Origin: Monarcha castaneiventris obscurior
Taxonomy: Eukaryota; Chordata; Aves; Passeriformes; Monarchidae
Direction of reading: 5' to 3'
Length of the DNA stretch: 64,000 bases
Assembly: GCA_026261815.1 (NCBI GenBank)
Contig: JAMPIT010000230.1
Span: 1,187,501 to 1,251,500 of the forward strand
Shown here: positions 11,853-24,668 of the stretch, piece after piece
How positions within the stretch are numbered: position 1 is the first letter of the stretch
Layout: each line of letters starts with the position of its first letter
The notes under the pieces: generated by a model
Databases searched by the model: none
What the model was told of the DNA's origin: nothing
What the model saw: only the letters and a program-made list of their open reading frames with translations
Made by a program: the position numbers and the translations under genes

Positions 11853-14093
11853 CTGGGCTCGTGTGTTCAGGTTATAACAGAGCAGTGCCAAAACAGATGG
11901 CACAAATACTTTTTGGATCACTGGCTCGTGACTCCATTTTGGGGGTCTGAATTTTCATCCCAATTTAGAAATGGAAAGACTAAACTTTTGGCAAGGTAGG
12001 AAAACTTTTTCTTTCCCATCTGTAGTTGGAGAGGGTCGTATTCCAGCAATAAGGATATTCTTAGCATGGTGTAAATAAAGGAGAAGAAGAAATAAACCAT
12101 TTTCTTCTGTCTTCAAGACTTTGCCTTTGGATTCATTTAATCCACCAGTAAATGTGAAGGTAAAAATCCTTAGTTATGTTTTCCATTAGGAAGCAGAAAA
12201 CGGGGATAAACAGAAATGAATGAAAATCTAAAATGGGCCTAAAGAGAAATAAAAAGGATGCACGGCCTGTCATCATTACTTCTCTTAAGTGACCTTTCCT
12301 CAGTCTCCATTTATAGACCCGATGTGTGGGTTTTTTTAGAGATGCCCAGCTCTGAGGAATTAATCTGTTGACATAGAGCTCCAATAATAACAAAAAAGTC
12401 CTTGACAAATAATTGTGTACTTTGCTCAGTGCAGCACTGAGGCTCTTTTCTAGGAAAACTCACTTTGCAGTGGAGTGAGATCCTTCTTCCTTTGAAACAC
12501 TGCAATCTCTCTGAGGAACAAACACCAGAGGTTTCATCTCTGCCTGTAAATCAGGCTCAGTCTGGTGGCCACTAGAACTGGGTGGATTCTCTCCAGCTGA
12601 GAAAACAGCTCCATTTTCACCCCCAAGCCTTGAGCTCTTGCAGGCTGTGTGCAGCAGCCTGTTCCCTGCTGGATTCCTGGATCGTGTCCTCTCTCCTCTG
12701 TCCAGGCCCAGCAAGGACAAAAGGACAATTAAAACCCCATCTGATTATGCACTGAAAATTGATCTTCAGATCAGACCTCTCTGAGTGCTGCTGAAAGGTC
12801 CTACTGAGCCAAGTGTCTTCCTGAAATGGAGTTGGGTTGTTTTTTTTAAAGAAATCATTAAAAGTGAACACACTGAAATGTGCTTCTAGAAGGCAAAACC
12901 AAAAATAAGTATTTTGCTGTGCCCACATTTTCATCTTTTCCCTTGGAAATTTTTGCTTGCTGAGATCTTCATTTTAGGGGTGACCCTATCCAAGTCTTGA
13001 AGATCTCTCAGAGAAACCTTAAGAGAGACAAAACGTTGGTGCCTCAAAACATTTTTAAGGTTCCACAGACTGTAATGTCCCAGAACCTCAGTAGATAGAG
13101 CCACGTTCATTCCAGTGAAGCTCACATGGGATATCCTGGGCAGCCTGAAGATCAGTGGAAAATTCGTGTGGGCAGCTGGTTCAAGTCCAAGCCCTATTAG
13201 TCCAAAAACACTAATTTAAAGTATGTCAAATGAACCACTGTTGAAAAGTTCCCATTTGTTTCCACTGAATATTAATAGATCCTGGGATAGCCAACTGCTT
13301 AATCTAACAAGAAATGATGCCAGTCGGAGTCAGATCCTTGTGCTCTTGCTCTTCTTATCCTCACTCTGGGATGGAATTGATTTATAGTCAAGGCCAAGTC
13401 ACTTGGCTTTTCTCTCTCAGGTACTAAATCTAGAATGGGAAGGAATTAGTTATTCCTTTTCCTGGAGAAGCTGTGGGATGAAGCCAGCAGCAGGAGCTGT
13501 GTGTGTAACAGGGCTGCACTCGTGTCCTGTGCTGCTGCAGCACAGCTGGGCAGAGAAACTTATGAAAAAGTGCAAAACCAAGGCTTGAAGGAGCTTCACA
13601 CTTTATTCAGAGATTCTAAAGCCAGAAGGAGCTGTGAATTATTTTTGTGAACTCCCTTTGTGCACTGGAAAGGCCACAGGATTCTCCTGCCTTGATGGTC
13701 CTCTGCATCCAAGCCATATCATCACCTCTTGGACATACACGAGACCCTTTATTTTCCAGCACCTTCCATCCAGCTCAGGAAAGTTTCCTGCCACCTGTCC
13801 CATTTACCAACCCTTAAAAAAAACCCCCAATTCTCTGGTTTTCAGGGAAAGGCAGACTCGTAAAAGGACACTGCAGCATTAATGGGAGAAGCAGGGTGAC
13901 ACTCACTCTGAAGTTCAGGCTGAGATTAATCAGGGGGAGGATTCAGTTTGAGTGGCCGATGTCACTGTTCCCTTCTCCTAGAAAATATCATTAGAAATAA
14001 CATCCTGGCAGGGTTTTCTCAGACACCTGGGCAGTTTGTTAGAAGTCAGCACTGATGTTTCTGCCTTCCTGCTGCTCCTGGAGAGAGCTGAGG

Positions 14094-14269
14094 TTGGGGG
14101 AAACTGCAGAGAAGCCCTGAGAGCCAGCATTGCCTCTTTTGTGCACTTCGGCTATTTCATCTTGCTCAGGGAGATAAATTTCCTCTCAAGTGGAGTTTGG
14201 TTTTTATGAGAGAAAAATTTTATCACCAATATCATTTACTGAAAAGTTTCTTTTGGTTCAGAAGAGTTT
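14094..14269. repeat. 176-bp direct duplication, copy 2
   Basis: This is the second copy of the segment at 11677-11852, within the same CRHR2 intron and in the same orientation. The similarity begins and ends abruptly. The copy shows no poly(A) tail or evident target-site duplication. Confidence 0.95.
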
Positions 14270-16096
14270 GTGTCATATGTGCCAATGTGACTTCAGCTGT
14301 GCAGGGCTGCCTCAGGTACTGCTCTGCTCTGGGCTTGGGCAGCTGAACTGGGAGAATTAAAAGCAGACTTGCATAGAATGAGAGTGTTTCTGGTGAAATA
14401 ACTCCCAGAATTTTCAGCTAGCAATTCTTCTGGACTGATGAATCACGGTTCTGCAATTGAATTTCAGGAAAGGCCAGAATCCCTCATTTTCTGATGCAGG
14501 CTGTGGCAATTTGAATTTCCAGTTCAGATGGCAGGATGCTGTCACATCGAAGCAGGACTCGTGAAACTTGAAATGCCTTCTTCAGCCCAGTTCATCACAT
14601 TAATGCCATGTGATCAGTGCTACTGATATTTGGAATTTGCTCTTACCTCGGAGTCTGTAATTCAGTCTGGCACTTCCCATTACGATTGCAAAGCTGGCAC
14701 ATTTTGGATTGGTGCCTTTTTTGCACCCATGGTAGAAATAACCCAAACATGGCTCTGAGCTGATGGAGAACCTTAAGAATTGGCAGCAGAATTTCAGAGG
14801 TGGGAGTTTTCTTTCTGTGGGTGAAGGTCACCTCCATTTACCACCCCCTGAGCAGAGACTGCCTGAATATTTCTGTTACTGAAGAACAATGCAATCATCA
14901 GTGTGAGGAATTTAAGATTCGGCTCAAACCACTGATACAGAGCTGTTTTTGTCTGTGATAAATAAAGTGTGAACCAGTTGACTTGAAGCTCTTAATATGA
15001 CAAAAACAATGCCAACAAGAACAAACACACAAGCTGCACTGGTTTATTTACTTCTTGTACTCCCTAGGGCCCTGCTCTGCTAAGAAAATCATTTCCAAAA
15101 ATGCCGTGTTAACTCCTAGAGCAGCGTTTTCGTAACTCCTGCAATAAGTGTTTACACAATTCCCAGTGCTGCCAGTCTCCCAGTGTCTGCTCAGGTGCTT
15201 TATTGCTCCATTTGTTCTAAACCATGTTCCAGGAGCCACAGGGAATGCTCTGATGGATGCCAAGATATGTAAACATTGAAACACACCCCACAGCACGGGG
15301 AAAAAAAACAGCTTATTTTGAGAACACCTTTAAGTTGTCAGCTCTGCTGTGGCGTTTGTGAATATTCAGATGTCAATCACAGAATTGTTCCATTCATGGG
15401 CTGAAAAATGCCAGGAGCCCTGAGACCCTGGAACTGTGTGTGAGGCAAAGATTTTCTCACAAGCTGTGCTGGGGCCTCAGCAGTTGTGTAGTTCTGACAG
15501 CTCTGGGGCAGACCCATGTCTTGTAAGCTGCCCTGCTTTATTCTCTGCAATCAACTCAAAACCTGCTCCTAAGAGCCAAGTCCTTCCCCTGGCCACAGGA
15601 TACAAATCAATCTTCTCTTCAGTTTGGATTTTTGTTTCATTTCCTGTTTACGCTATGCAAGAAACTCGCTGGCAGATGCTACTACAACAGTAATTAGAGC
15701 AAATCTCAATTCTCAGTGGTGAGGCTGCAGCACAAATAATAATTACCCAGCTCAGCAGATTGAAAAGGTGAATGGCAAATCCATCAATCTCACCTTTAGC
15801 TCCTCATTGCACCCAGAAGTGGAGAAAAGGAAGTAAAAATAAGCTCCTTGCTAGGGCCAGTTATGATGCACTCCATTTTCACTGCTGTTTTGGAAACGTT
15901 AAGAGCTGTTGGATGTTTGCTGCATAATCTGGTATTTCTAGTAAACTTCTAAATCTGTTACAATCAATGGTAAAGCCAAAAGGCTGTTTTCAGTCAGACT
16001 GAGACTGTAAAATGTGCCTTTTAGGGTGTATCACATCCTTTAAGCCATTATTTCACTGACTGGTTGTAATTTTTTCCTCTCCTTTTTTTTTTCCAG

Positions 16097-16182
16097 ATAA
16101 ATTTTGTATTTCTATTTAACATAGTTAGGATTTTAATGACAAAGCTGAGAGCTTCAACCACTTCAGAAACAATACAGTACAG
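16097..16182 (+). CDS. CRHR2: CRHR2 coding exon, TM5 end and ICL3
   Basis: This 86-nt exon has a strong acceptor (long T run then ttccag) and donor gtaagt. It encodes [20 protein letters not shown] followed by TTSETIQY and two bases of an Arg codon. It covers the cytoplasmic half of TM5 and most of intracellular loop 3. The [23 protein letters not shown] region across this exon and the next is the main G-protein contact loop of CRF receptors and includes Ser/Thr residues that can be phosphorylated. As far as I recall, the residues are unchanged from mammalian CRHR1 and CRHR2, so this exon alone would not separate the two paralogues. Confidence 0.97.
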
Positions 16183-18715
16183 GTAAGTCAGCTGTGATTC
16201 CTGCTGCTCTGGTGCTAACAAAGCACTGCCTTGATTGTCCTGTCCTTGCCCCATCTTTGTCTTTCCAGGTGCCCCTGTTGACGGAGCTCATAAATTAGGC
16301 CCACAGTATTTACCTGTGCAGGCTCTCCATAAAAGCCTGTCTGCGTTTTTTCTGTCCACTCCATTTCAGTTGGGGCCTGCACGTGCCCCAGCACCCACGT
16401 GAAATCCCCCCCTTTCCATGAAATCTGGAGGATTTGGTCTCGTGTGAGGACAAATTTATCCATTTCTGTATGGACACAAGTATATATATAATAAATGCAG
16501 CCTCCAGCTCTGGAATCCCCAGCACAGGAGGGATGTGGAGCTGCTGGAGCCCATCCAGAGGAGGCACCAGGATGATCAGAGGGGTGGAGCAGCTCTGCTG
16601 GGAGAAAAGGCTGAGAGGGTTGGGATTGTTCAGCCTGGAAAGGAGAAGCTTTGGGGTGACCTCATTGTGACCTGAAGGGAGCCTGCAAGAAAGATGGAGA
16701 GACACTACTTGAAAGAGCCTGGAGTGACAGGACAAGAGGGAAATGGCTTCAAACTGACAGAGAGTAGGTTTGGGTGGATATTAGTAAGAAATTCTTCCCT
16801 GTGAGGGTGATGAGGCCCTGGCACAGGGTGTCCAGAGAAGCTGTGGCTGCCCCTGGATCCCTGGCAGTGTCCAAGGCCAGGTTGGATGGGGATTGGAGCA
16901 GCCTGGGATAGTGGAAGGTGTCCTGGCCCATGACAGGGGTGGGATGGGATGATCTTTAACCTTCCAAGCCAAACCGTTCTGGGATTCTGTGATTAACGTG
17001 TGCATACAGGTATTTAATGCTCCATTTAAAGTGCAGGGGATGGGAATGAAGGGTGCTTGTGTCCCTTCCCTTCAGCTGGTGCCAGAATTAGGGTAACCAC
17101 TCACTGGCTTGCATCACAGAACTGATCCTCAGCTGATCAGTGCCTTTATTTGGGGGGTAGGTCAGGTAGATCAGTTTTCATAACCAGCATAACCCCATGG
17201 GCACTGGGATGGCAGAAAGGAAAAGTCAGGAATGTTTAGCCCGGGACAGCAGAGGGAAGGTGGCCTGGCCCCTTCAGACACTGACGTGGGCTTAGATCAA
17301 CCTTAGCAGTGTAAAAGCAAATTCTCAGGCACCAGGAGGTGCTGGGTGCTCTTCTCTTACCATTTGCAGGATCTTGCAGGATATTTGGAGAACTTAGGGA
17401 TGGACAGGTCCTGGCAGTGGGAAATAGCCCAGGTTTTGTGGAGTGAGATCAGTCACTCTAACTCATTTCTGGATAAAATCTCAGCATATCATGCTGAGTT
17501 GAAACTTGATATCCTCAAATCAGGCTGCTCTTGACTTTGCAGGCAGTTTTGCTGCAGTAATGGCCTTTGTTGTTTTGCCTTTAACCGTTGTCAGGGTTTT
17601 GGGACAAAAGTGAAGTTAGTGCAGTGGTCTGATGTTCTGACCCTTCTCTGCACATTTCCTGAGAAATGAAAGGAAAAATAGCCCTTTTTCGTGCTCAAAC
17701 CTCATGCCATAAAACTAAAACTGGCCTGAAAAAGCCCTGATTCAAACCTCAGTATGTTTTTATCCCTTCTGCAGCTTGCAGGGGAGCATTAGAGATATTT
17801 GAGTGAATCAATCTACAGAAACTGCCGTTGTTCTTGAACAGATGACAGTGATCTTGTCCTTGCAAGACAAGATCCCTCTGGGAGGGAATTGTCTTTCCCA
17901 CAGCCCAAATGGAAACCTTTAGAATTCCAGCAAAGCCTGGGGCAAGCCTTGATGCTCTAGAGCAGAGCAGTGCAAGCCTGGGCTAAGCAGGTATTAAATC
18001 GTGTGGCAGCTGGTTCCTTAAGGCTGTCACTTTATCCTGACACTGGCAGTGGTTTCGTGCTCCCCTGCCTGTCTTTATCTCCCTGCTTTGGCATTATGCA
18101 GAGATTTATACAGGCTTAGCCAAAAACTACAGCCTTTGTGTTTGCATTGTCCAGCTCGATGATGTGCTGCTCTAGGGACACCCCAAGATGCTGTTGGAGC
18201 ACCAGTAATAAGGATTAGCCCCTAATAATTCTGTTAATAATCACTGATGCTTCCCTGTGCACCACCTGCTTTGGGATTTGGGATTTCTGAGACAGCCCTG
18301 AGCAGCTGAGTTGGGTGTGCACGTGCTGCAGGGAGAGAGAGAAAGCGTTTGCACTCCAGGCAAAATCAAATGATGAGCACAGAGCAGATCTCAGCTGACT
18401 GTGCACTGATCACATCTCCCTGAGGGGTGAGAAATCACTCACCAAACCTACAGAGAGTCCCAAGGCTTCAGCCCAACCCAAGCCTCGCTGATAGGAGAGA
18501 AAGGGAAGAAGAAGGTGAAAGGGAGGGATATAAATACGGTTCCCATTCACCCCCGGGGCTTCAGAGTGTGGGGGGAAGCAGCAGGATTCAGAGACTAACC
18601 CAGGACAGGCACTGCTCAGACAGGGGAGGCTCTCACTCTTTCCATGCCCCTCCTTTCCACTCCCAGCACAGTTGTTCTTCCCTGTGATCCCTTGTTTTGT
18701 GCTCCCTGCCCACAG
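16183..18715 (+). other. CRHR2: CRHR2 intron (2.5 kb)
   Basis: The intron has GT-AG ends (gtaagt; ctgcccacag). About 490 bp of it is a CR1 fragment starting some 320 bp after the exon. The rest is unremarkable single-copy-looking sequence. Confidence 0.9.
16505..16992 (+). mobile_element. CR1 LINE 3' fragment (about 490 bp)
   Basis: This is one of the longest CR1 copies in the window. It reads from ggatgtggagctgctggagc through ggctgagagggttgggattg and the cctggcacagggtgtccaga motif to a clear end at gggattctgtga. It includes a little of the CR1 ORF2 end plus the 3' UTR. Confidence 0.94.
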
Positions 18716-18851
18716 GAAAGCGGTCAAGGCCACGCTGGTTCTCCTGCCTCTGCTCGGCATCACCTACATGCTCTTCTTTGTCAACCCTGGCGAGGATGAC
18801 ATTTCCCAGATCGTTTTCATCTATTTCAATTCCTTCCTTCAGTCTTTTCAG
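18716..18851 (+). CDS. CRHR2: CRHR2 coding exon, TM6, ECL3 and start of TM7
   Basis: This 136-nt exon has acceptor ctgcccacag and donor gtaaga. Its first base completes an Arg codon; 45 codons follow, ending in phase 0. It encodes [20 protein letters not shown], then [11 protein letters not shown] and [16 protein letters not shown]6 carries the class [11 protein letters not shown] motif (the P-x-L-G kink). GEDDISQ is extracellular loop 3, and the rest is the first half of TM7. The DDISQIV wording matches the CRHR2 pattern (human remembered as DDLSQIM) and not CRHR1 (DEVSRVV). Local GC content is higher than in the surrounding intron. Confidence 0.98.
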
Positions 18852-20579
18852 GTAAGAGACCAAGTTTACAGCTGCTATCAGCTGCTGCTGAAAGGATCCT
18901 CGGTGGTTTTCAGCCATGGAACTTCAGGCAGTGAAGTCTGTGATAGAAATATTAGTTGCAAATAGCTCAGCCTAGTTCACACGTGCATAATGGATAGACA
19001 AGTGTGTTGTGTGGAGTGCAAAATCCTCTCAGGTGTGGGCTGGAGGGATTCATCTCCCTTAACTCAGCGCTGTGTTCAGCTCCTCACATAAAATCAATGG
19101 AGAGAGAGAGAAGATGTTTCATTCCACCTGCCTGAGAGAGGATGAGGGATCCCCTTCCCGAGGTGCCTCTCTCTTCCCAGAGCACACAGAGGGCTGAGAC
19201 TTGGACTGGATGTTGCTAAACCAAAGGGAAATAGATCCTGCCTGTTGGATTTGCTGTTTTGTGCAGCTTATAAGATTGCCCAGACAAAAGCTGATGTGCT
19301 GTTCTCTGCAGCCAACAGCCCAATTTATCATCAATATTTGATGTTATGCAATGTGGTGATTTCTTAGAGATGATAGGGATGTATTTCTATTTTCTCTTGA
19401 TTCAGAAAAAAAAAAAGCCAATTGTGAGTGTAAGTTTAGAACCAGTTGCTTAAAAAGGAAGTTGAGGCAAACACTCCCATAAAACATTAACCATCTGCTT
19501 TCAGAGAAATTTTAATATTTTGCCTTCAAAGATCATTCATGTTGCAAGGGACAGATCACTGAAGAAACTTTTGGTAGAACTCAGGAATTTAACTGAGAGG
19601 ACAATGTTCCAGACACACCTGAGCTGTGTTGCCCACCCTGCTCTGGTGCATTCCCTGAGCCATCAGCCCCATCTCCCCCCTCCCCTCCCCTGAATTTAAC
19701 TGGAGTTCTGCCAGGATGGAAAAGGAATGTGAGCAATTGCCCCAACTCCCTGAATCTGACACAAACCCAAAAGTGACTGAAGGTCCTGAAGGATCTTTAG
19801 CCACTCCCTTGTGTCCTACAGCTCTACCCCTTGTACTAGCAAGGGAATTGGTTTGCCACTGGTGTTTTACCTCCTGTGTGCAGGAACAAGTGCTCTGATA
19901 CCCAGGGTATCAATGCAAACATACAGCTGGTAGGCCAAACCTAGGGTTGGGTTACTGTTGTTACTGGTGGAATGTTTATTTTAGTAACACAGAGCATCCC
20001 AACAGAAATCACAGCTGAATATCCAGAATGGCAAATATCCCTGTGAAGGAAGGAGCCTTAGCCTCTACCAGGGAAGCAATCCATGCTTTTCATTCCCTAA
20101 AATTGATTGTGCTTTTTGTCTGCTGATGCTCAGTGCCTCAAAAAAATGCTGCATTGCTCATGAGTTCTATGAAGATATGTGTAAGAAAGAAAGCACAGGG
20201 AGTCTCTCCTTAATGGGGACAATAATTACAGCCCTAAAAACCAGATGGACAGAATTCCACTCACAGGAGTTCCAACATTTGCAGTCGTTCCAGGGTTTAG
20301 TCACTGCTGCCAGCAGATTGCACAGAGCCATTGAGCTCAGGTGAATTTATGCAATCTGATGATGCACTTGCCCACATAAAACCATCTAAAGCCATTTAAC
20401 AGCCCCAGTGAGTGCCTGGGACATCCCCCAGAGCCATCAGCTCTGGCACAGCTCCTCTGAGGGGTCTCAGGGACTGGATACTGTAGAGATGTTTCAGCCC
20501 AACTGCAGGGGCAATCCCCTCTCTCAGTGGAAGTGTTCAAATGTTTTCCTAATAATTGACTTCTTTCTCTTCTTTCCAG
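18852..20579 (+). other. CRHR2: CRHR2 intron (1.7 kb)
   Basis: The intron has GT-AG ends (gtaaga; a pyrimidine-rich tract then tttccag). It holds one copy of a dispersed repeat that also occurs inverted at about 61.67-62.04 kb. Nothing else is recognisable. Confidence 0.9.
19262..19612 (+). repeat. Unclassified dispersed repeat, copy A
   Basis: Shared blocks with the reverse complement of about 61672-62036 include gcagccaacagcccaattta, gtggtgatttcttagagatg, gtgagtgtaagtttagaacc, gttgaggcaaacactcccat and aaagatcattcatgttgcaa. These are separated by substitutions and short indels. The shared span is about 350 bp. It does not look like CR1. It could be an old LTR, a DNA transposon, or an internal piece of a retroelement. 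Confidence 0.85.
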
Positions 20580-20621
20580 GGTTTCTTTGTGTCAGTATTT
20601 TACTGCTTCTTGAATGGTGAG
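20580..20621 (+). CDS. CRHR2: CRHR2 coding exon, end of TM7
   Basis: This 42-nt exon, the smallest here, has acceptor ttctttccag and donor gtaagt. It encodes exactly 14 residues, GFFVSVFYCFLNGE, in phase 0 on both sides. The sequence is the cytoplasmic end of TM7 and its hinge to helix 8. FQGFFVSVFYC across the junction with the previous exon is the class B TM7 signature. In class B GPCR genes this small symmetric exon is known to be skipped in some transcripts, which deletes part of TM7 without a frameshift. Whether that happens here cannot be seen from sequence alone. Confidence 0.97.
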
Positions 20622-21386
20622 GTAAGTAATTAATCCTTGGGAGGTGGAACTTGTTTGAGTGCCTGATTACAGAGACCTGAGATGTTTTTATGGGGGGTCA
20701 GTCCCCAGTTTTATGGGTCCCAGTCCCATCAGTCTCTTGTGGAAGGCTCTTAATGTGCCCCTGAATTCCCCAGCCCTCTCTGTTGGTGTCCTTCGTCCTC
20801 AAAACTTTATCAAATTCAGGCCTGTGAGGTCAGGGCAGAGGGAAAGAAGTTTTGTCAGATTAAAAAATTTCTGTTCTTCATCTTAAGCCTTCTTTGAAGT
20901 TTTGCATTAATTAGAAGTACGATTTCTGGGCATATCTAATTACTTCTGAGCTGGACTCTTGTTAAGGATATGCTGCAGGTGACCCATTTTTACCTTGCCA
21001 TGCTGAGCTGGGTGAGTTTGTCCGTGTGGGTCACTGAGTGATCAGTGCCTGTTGCATTCAGAAAAGAGGGTTGAAAACATTTAATCAGAATTAATTTCAG
21101 GTACTGCTACTCAAGCAAGAAATGTTTCACTAATATCCCTCAGTGTTTGACTCCTGCCCCACAATGTGGGAGATTTGTATCTTCCCCTGCTTACATTGCC
21201 AGTGTCTCATTTACCTGCTTTAAAGTGTCATCTTTGTCCAGCTAAAATTTTAGTCTCTGCAGAAATTCATTCCATATTTCATTACTCCTGCTGCGTTGGT
21301 GTAAAATTTGTTTATGCTGCTTCTTAATTTTGTTGTGGGCTCTGAGAAAGAATGGGCATGGCTTCAAAGCAGCAGCAGCATTTAAA

Positions 21387-21475
21387 TTTTTTAAAAATAC
21401 TTTGTTTTATTTTTAAAATTTTATTTTTAAAACTTTATTTTGTTTTTGTTATATTTCTTTTGTTTTATTTTACAT
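21387..21475. repeat. AT-rich low-complexity tract
   Basis: This is a stretch of nearly only T and A, with repeated tttattttt and taaaa words and a few G and C. It has no simple repeat unit. Confidence 0.8.
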
Positions 21476-21704
21476 TAGCAACTTCCCCTCTTCCTCATTA
21501 ATTCTGAGGTGATGTTAACAAGAAGCAGCTCAGTTTTCTCATGTTAAGCACGTGCCACTTTTATATCCTGGCAGCAGAGAGTGTTCTCAGTTCTCTTTCC
21601 AGCTTCCCTTCATAAATTCTCACCATTCCATTTGCCTCTTAAAAAACAGGGAGTCTAAATCTTCCTCCAAAATACAGGTGCCTGTAGGGCTGCATTTACC
21701 TCAG

Positions 21705-21940
21705 GCTGTGTCAGGGGGAGGTTTGGGTGGGATTTAGGAAAAGGCTCTTCCCCCAGAGGGTGCTGGGGCACTGCCCAGGCTCCCCAGGGCATGGGCACAT
21801 TCCCAAGGCTGCCAGAGCTCCAGGGGCACTTGGATAATGCTCCCAGGGATGCCCAGGGTGGCATTGCTGGGTCTCCCATTCAGGATTAGGACTGGATGAT
21901 CCTTGTGGGTGCCTTCCAGCTCAGGGTGTTCTGTGATTCT
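21705..21940 (+). mobile_element. CR1 LINE 3' fragment, divergent subfamily
   Basis: The sequence reads gggatttaggaaaaggctct, gggcactgcccaggctcccc and ggactggatgatccttgtgg, ending at gttctgtgattctg. The core differs from the copies at 7.3 and 16.8 kb, suggesting a different CR1 subfamily. The terminal octamer is present. Confidence 0.85.
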
Positions 21941-24569
21941 GCTGTCACGTTCACCAGGTCTGAGCTGTCAGTGCAGGAGGAGAATCTTCAGCAGGCTTTT
22001 TTTATGGGGGGTGTTGTTGTTTTTTGGGCTTTTTGTGATTCAGGGTGTTTTGTTCACTGGTGTCCCAGTGACCATCATGACTCAGAGCCCAGGCCATGGG
22101 ATTTCATAGCCAGTCAGGACTTTCTGTCACCCCACTTCCATTTTGTGGCACTCACACTTGGAGCTGTTGGCTGTTCACAGCAGGTTTTCACTCCTTTGGC
22201 TGTTCAGGCATTCTTTCAGCTCTTTTTACTGGGAGAAATATCCAAATATCCCCTTCCCTGCAGCAGTCTGAAGCTGTCTGTCCAAAGCCATGAGCCAGCT
22301 CCCCATCTCCTGTAACTTCAATGAGTTCAGACATAATCAAGCCTGGCAAAGGAGGATGATTCACCTCCTGCACTTCTGGGCCTTGATAAAAATGTCCTGG
22401 GAAATCTGGAGTGATCCCAAAACTGATTTTCCAGCTGTCTCCTGCTGCTGTCATGGTGGGAATGGGCATTTCTGAGGGAGTCAGCCCAAGGCTGAGACAC
22501 CCAGGCTGGGATGTTGATACATTTCCCTAAATTCAGATATCTGGTGCTGCTGGGGAGGCTACAGCAGATCTGAGGCATCCACATGACTCTTACCAGCTGA
22601 TACAGGATCTGGAGAAGATTCCCATCTGACTGGGAAGTGGGAAAACCAAGTGAGATGCAATGGGGCTTCTCCAATGGCTCCATGTCAGAAATTCAAGCCA
22701 GTCAATACAACCTTTTTTTTGCTTTTTAAGCTTTGCATCAGCTTAGTCTGCAATAGGCACCTCCATCTGCTCACCTGAGCAGCTCCAGGCTTTGCTGGCA
22801 GTCTGGGCTGGCTCTCCACAGCATGTCCAGACACTCTGCTAGCATGTGGACACCCACAAAAGCTGAATTTGGGAGGGAAACCTTCCCTGTGGCCTTTTTT
22901 TATATCTAATGTGCAACTTCCACTTGACTAACTAAACCACGGTAACTCTCCCGTTACTTCTTTGAGGTAAAACATAACTCCAAAACCCTCAAATATTACA
23001 GTATTGTCTATTTCAAAACTGCGAAAAACTTCAAGAATGTTTTTTTGAAATGTAAAGCTTTTAAAAGGTGGAATTTCCTGTTCTGTTCCAGCCCCAGCTT
23101 TGCACAGCACCGAAGAAAGCAGCAAATTGAATTTTCAGAGCTTTCTGGGTGTGTGATCACATTGTCCAGAAAACAAATTTGCATCTTATAGTACACTATT
23201 TTAAAAGCTGAGCAGCTCCCAGCCATGCATCCCTGCTAGGAGTGGTGATGAATCCAATGCCACTCAATCCCCGTGAGGTACCAGATTTTACTTGAAAAGA
23301 GGAAAATAACCTGTGAGGAGCAGCCTTTCAGTAGCCTGAAATCTTCATGGAATCACTGAGGCCTTGTTATTATCTCTTCAGTGAGCCCTGTCTCAGTGAT
23401 AGCTGAGCTGATAACTTGCTGTCTCAGAAGGCTTTAAATACCTCAGGTTTTCCAGTTTCAGCAGAGTTGGGTTCTTTAAATGCATGTGATGGTCTTTATC
23501 AGGTTACTCATCCCCCACATGGCCAGGCTTGCTCTGAATGATGACACAAGCAAAAAGCCTGGAAAATTCATTAATTTAAAGCTTTGATAAAGCTGTGATC
23601 TCAGCTGCAACTCTGCCATCCCATCTTTGATACACATCCCACTGGGTGCTCACAAACTGCCAGTAACTGTCTGTAGTAGAGCTCAGAAGTTATGGATTGC
23701 CCTCAAAAAAACCCCAAAATATCCTTCATAAGATCTTCAGTGTCTGGGAGACTTGTCCCTCCACAATTCATGTATTTCCTTTTGCTGTGGGACTCAAGGC
23801 TGCTGGAATACAGAGGAAACACCACTGTGGGTCCCTCAGATGTGAAGGAATGGCTGTGGAGAGGTTCTGCTCCTTAGGTAACCACATTGAAAATCCCACA
23901 TAACCTGATTGGGGGTTCTTTTCCTGAGGCTCAGTGTTGTGGTTTCACTGAGTTTTCTCCTCAGGAAGTATTTTTGAGAAAGAAGGAGAATAACAGGAAG
24001 TAAAGGGACAGAGGTGATGTTTTCAGCAGTCACACAGGGACCTGTGTGAAATTCCTTCCCTGTCAGGGCTGGAACTGGATGCAGCCTTTGCACAGTTGTG
24101 CTGGATTTTAATGTTCTCAGAATAAGGAGAGGCTATAATTAACCCCAGTCCCTTCTGAGGAAAGGAAATTGTGCAATGAATTTACTGCCTGTATTTTAAA
24201 GTGCACGTAGAGATTTTGCAGTGAGGTTTAGTAAATGTTGAGACTATTTCTCAATCTGATGTGAAAATCACTTGGTTTGGGTACAGGGCAAGCATTAGTG
24301 GCAGTTACTGGAATCTGAGCAAATGGCAGAATTATTACTTGAGACTGCATTTTGATAGAGTCGCAGGAAATGGAATCGTGTGTCCTGACAAACCTGCATG
24401 AAGTGAAAATAAAGAGGAAAATTGTGCTGGCTCTGGTAGCTTTATGCTGCACCCCTCAGTCCAGTTCCCACAAGATCTGAGCATCGCAGTCTGTGTTGCT
24501 TCAAAACTTCTGTACAACTAAAACTGGGTTTAAAGGTCAAAATCAGCATCTTAAAACCACTCAGGATGT

Positions 24570-24668
24570 GAGGGGCTGTTCCAGAGAAGAGTTTGCCTAC
24601 AGGGTTGGCAGGGGTTGGACTCGATGATCCTTATGGATCCCTTCCAAGCTGAGATATTCTGGGATTCT
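24570..24668 (+). mobile_element. CR1 LINE 3' tail
   Basis: This is a short CR1 end: ggggttggactcgatgatcc, tcccttccaagctgagatat and the terminal tctgggattct. Confidence 0.8.

Larger units (their letters stand above)
4931..16096 (+). other. CRHR2: CRHR2 intron (11.2 kb)
   Basis: The intron has GT-AG ends (gtgagt donor; a long T tract and ttccag acceptor). It contains a plus-strand CR1 fragment, a minus-strand CR1 fragment, a TA-rich stretch near 9760-9790 and the 176-bp duplicated segment described separately. I see nothing recognisable in the remaining several kilobases. Open frames up to 150 codons are present but lack splice context or familiar sequence. Confidence 0.9.
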
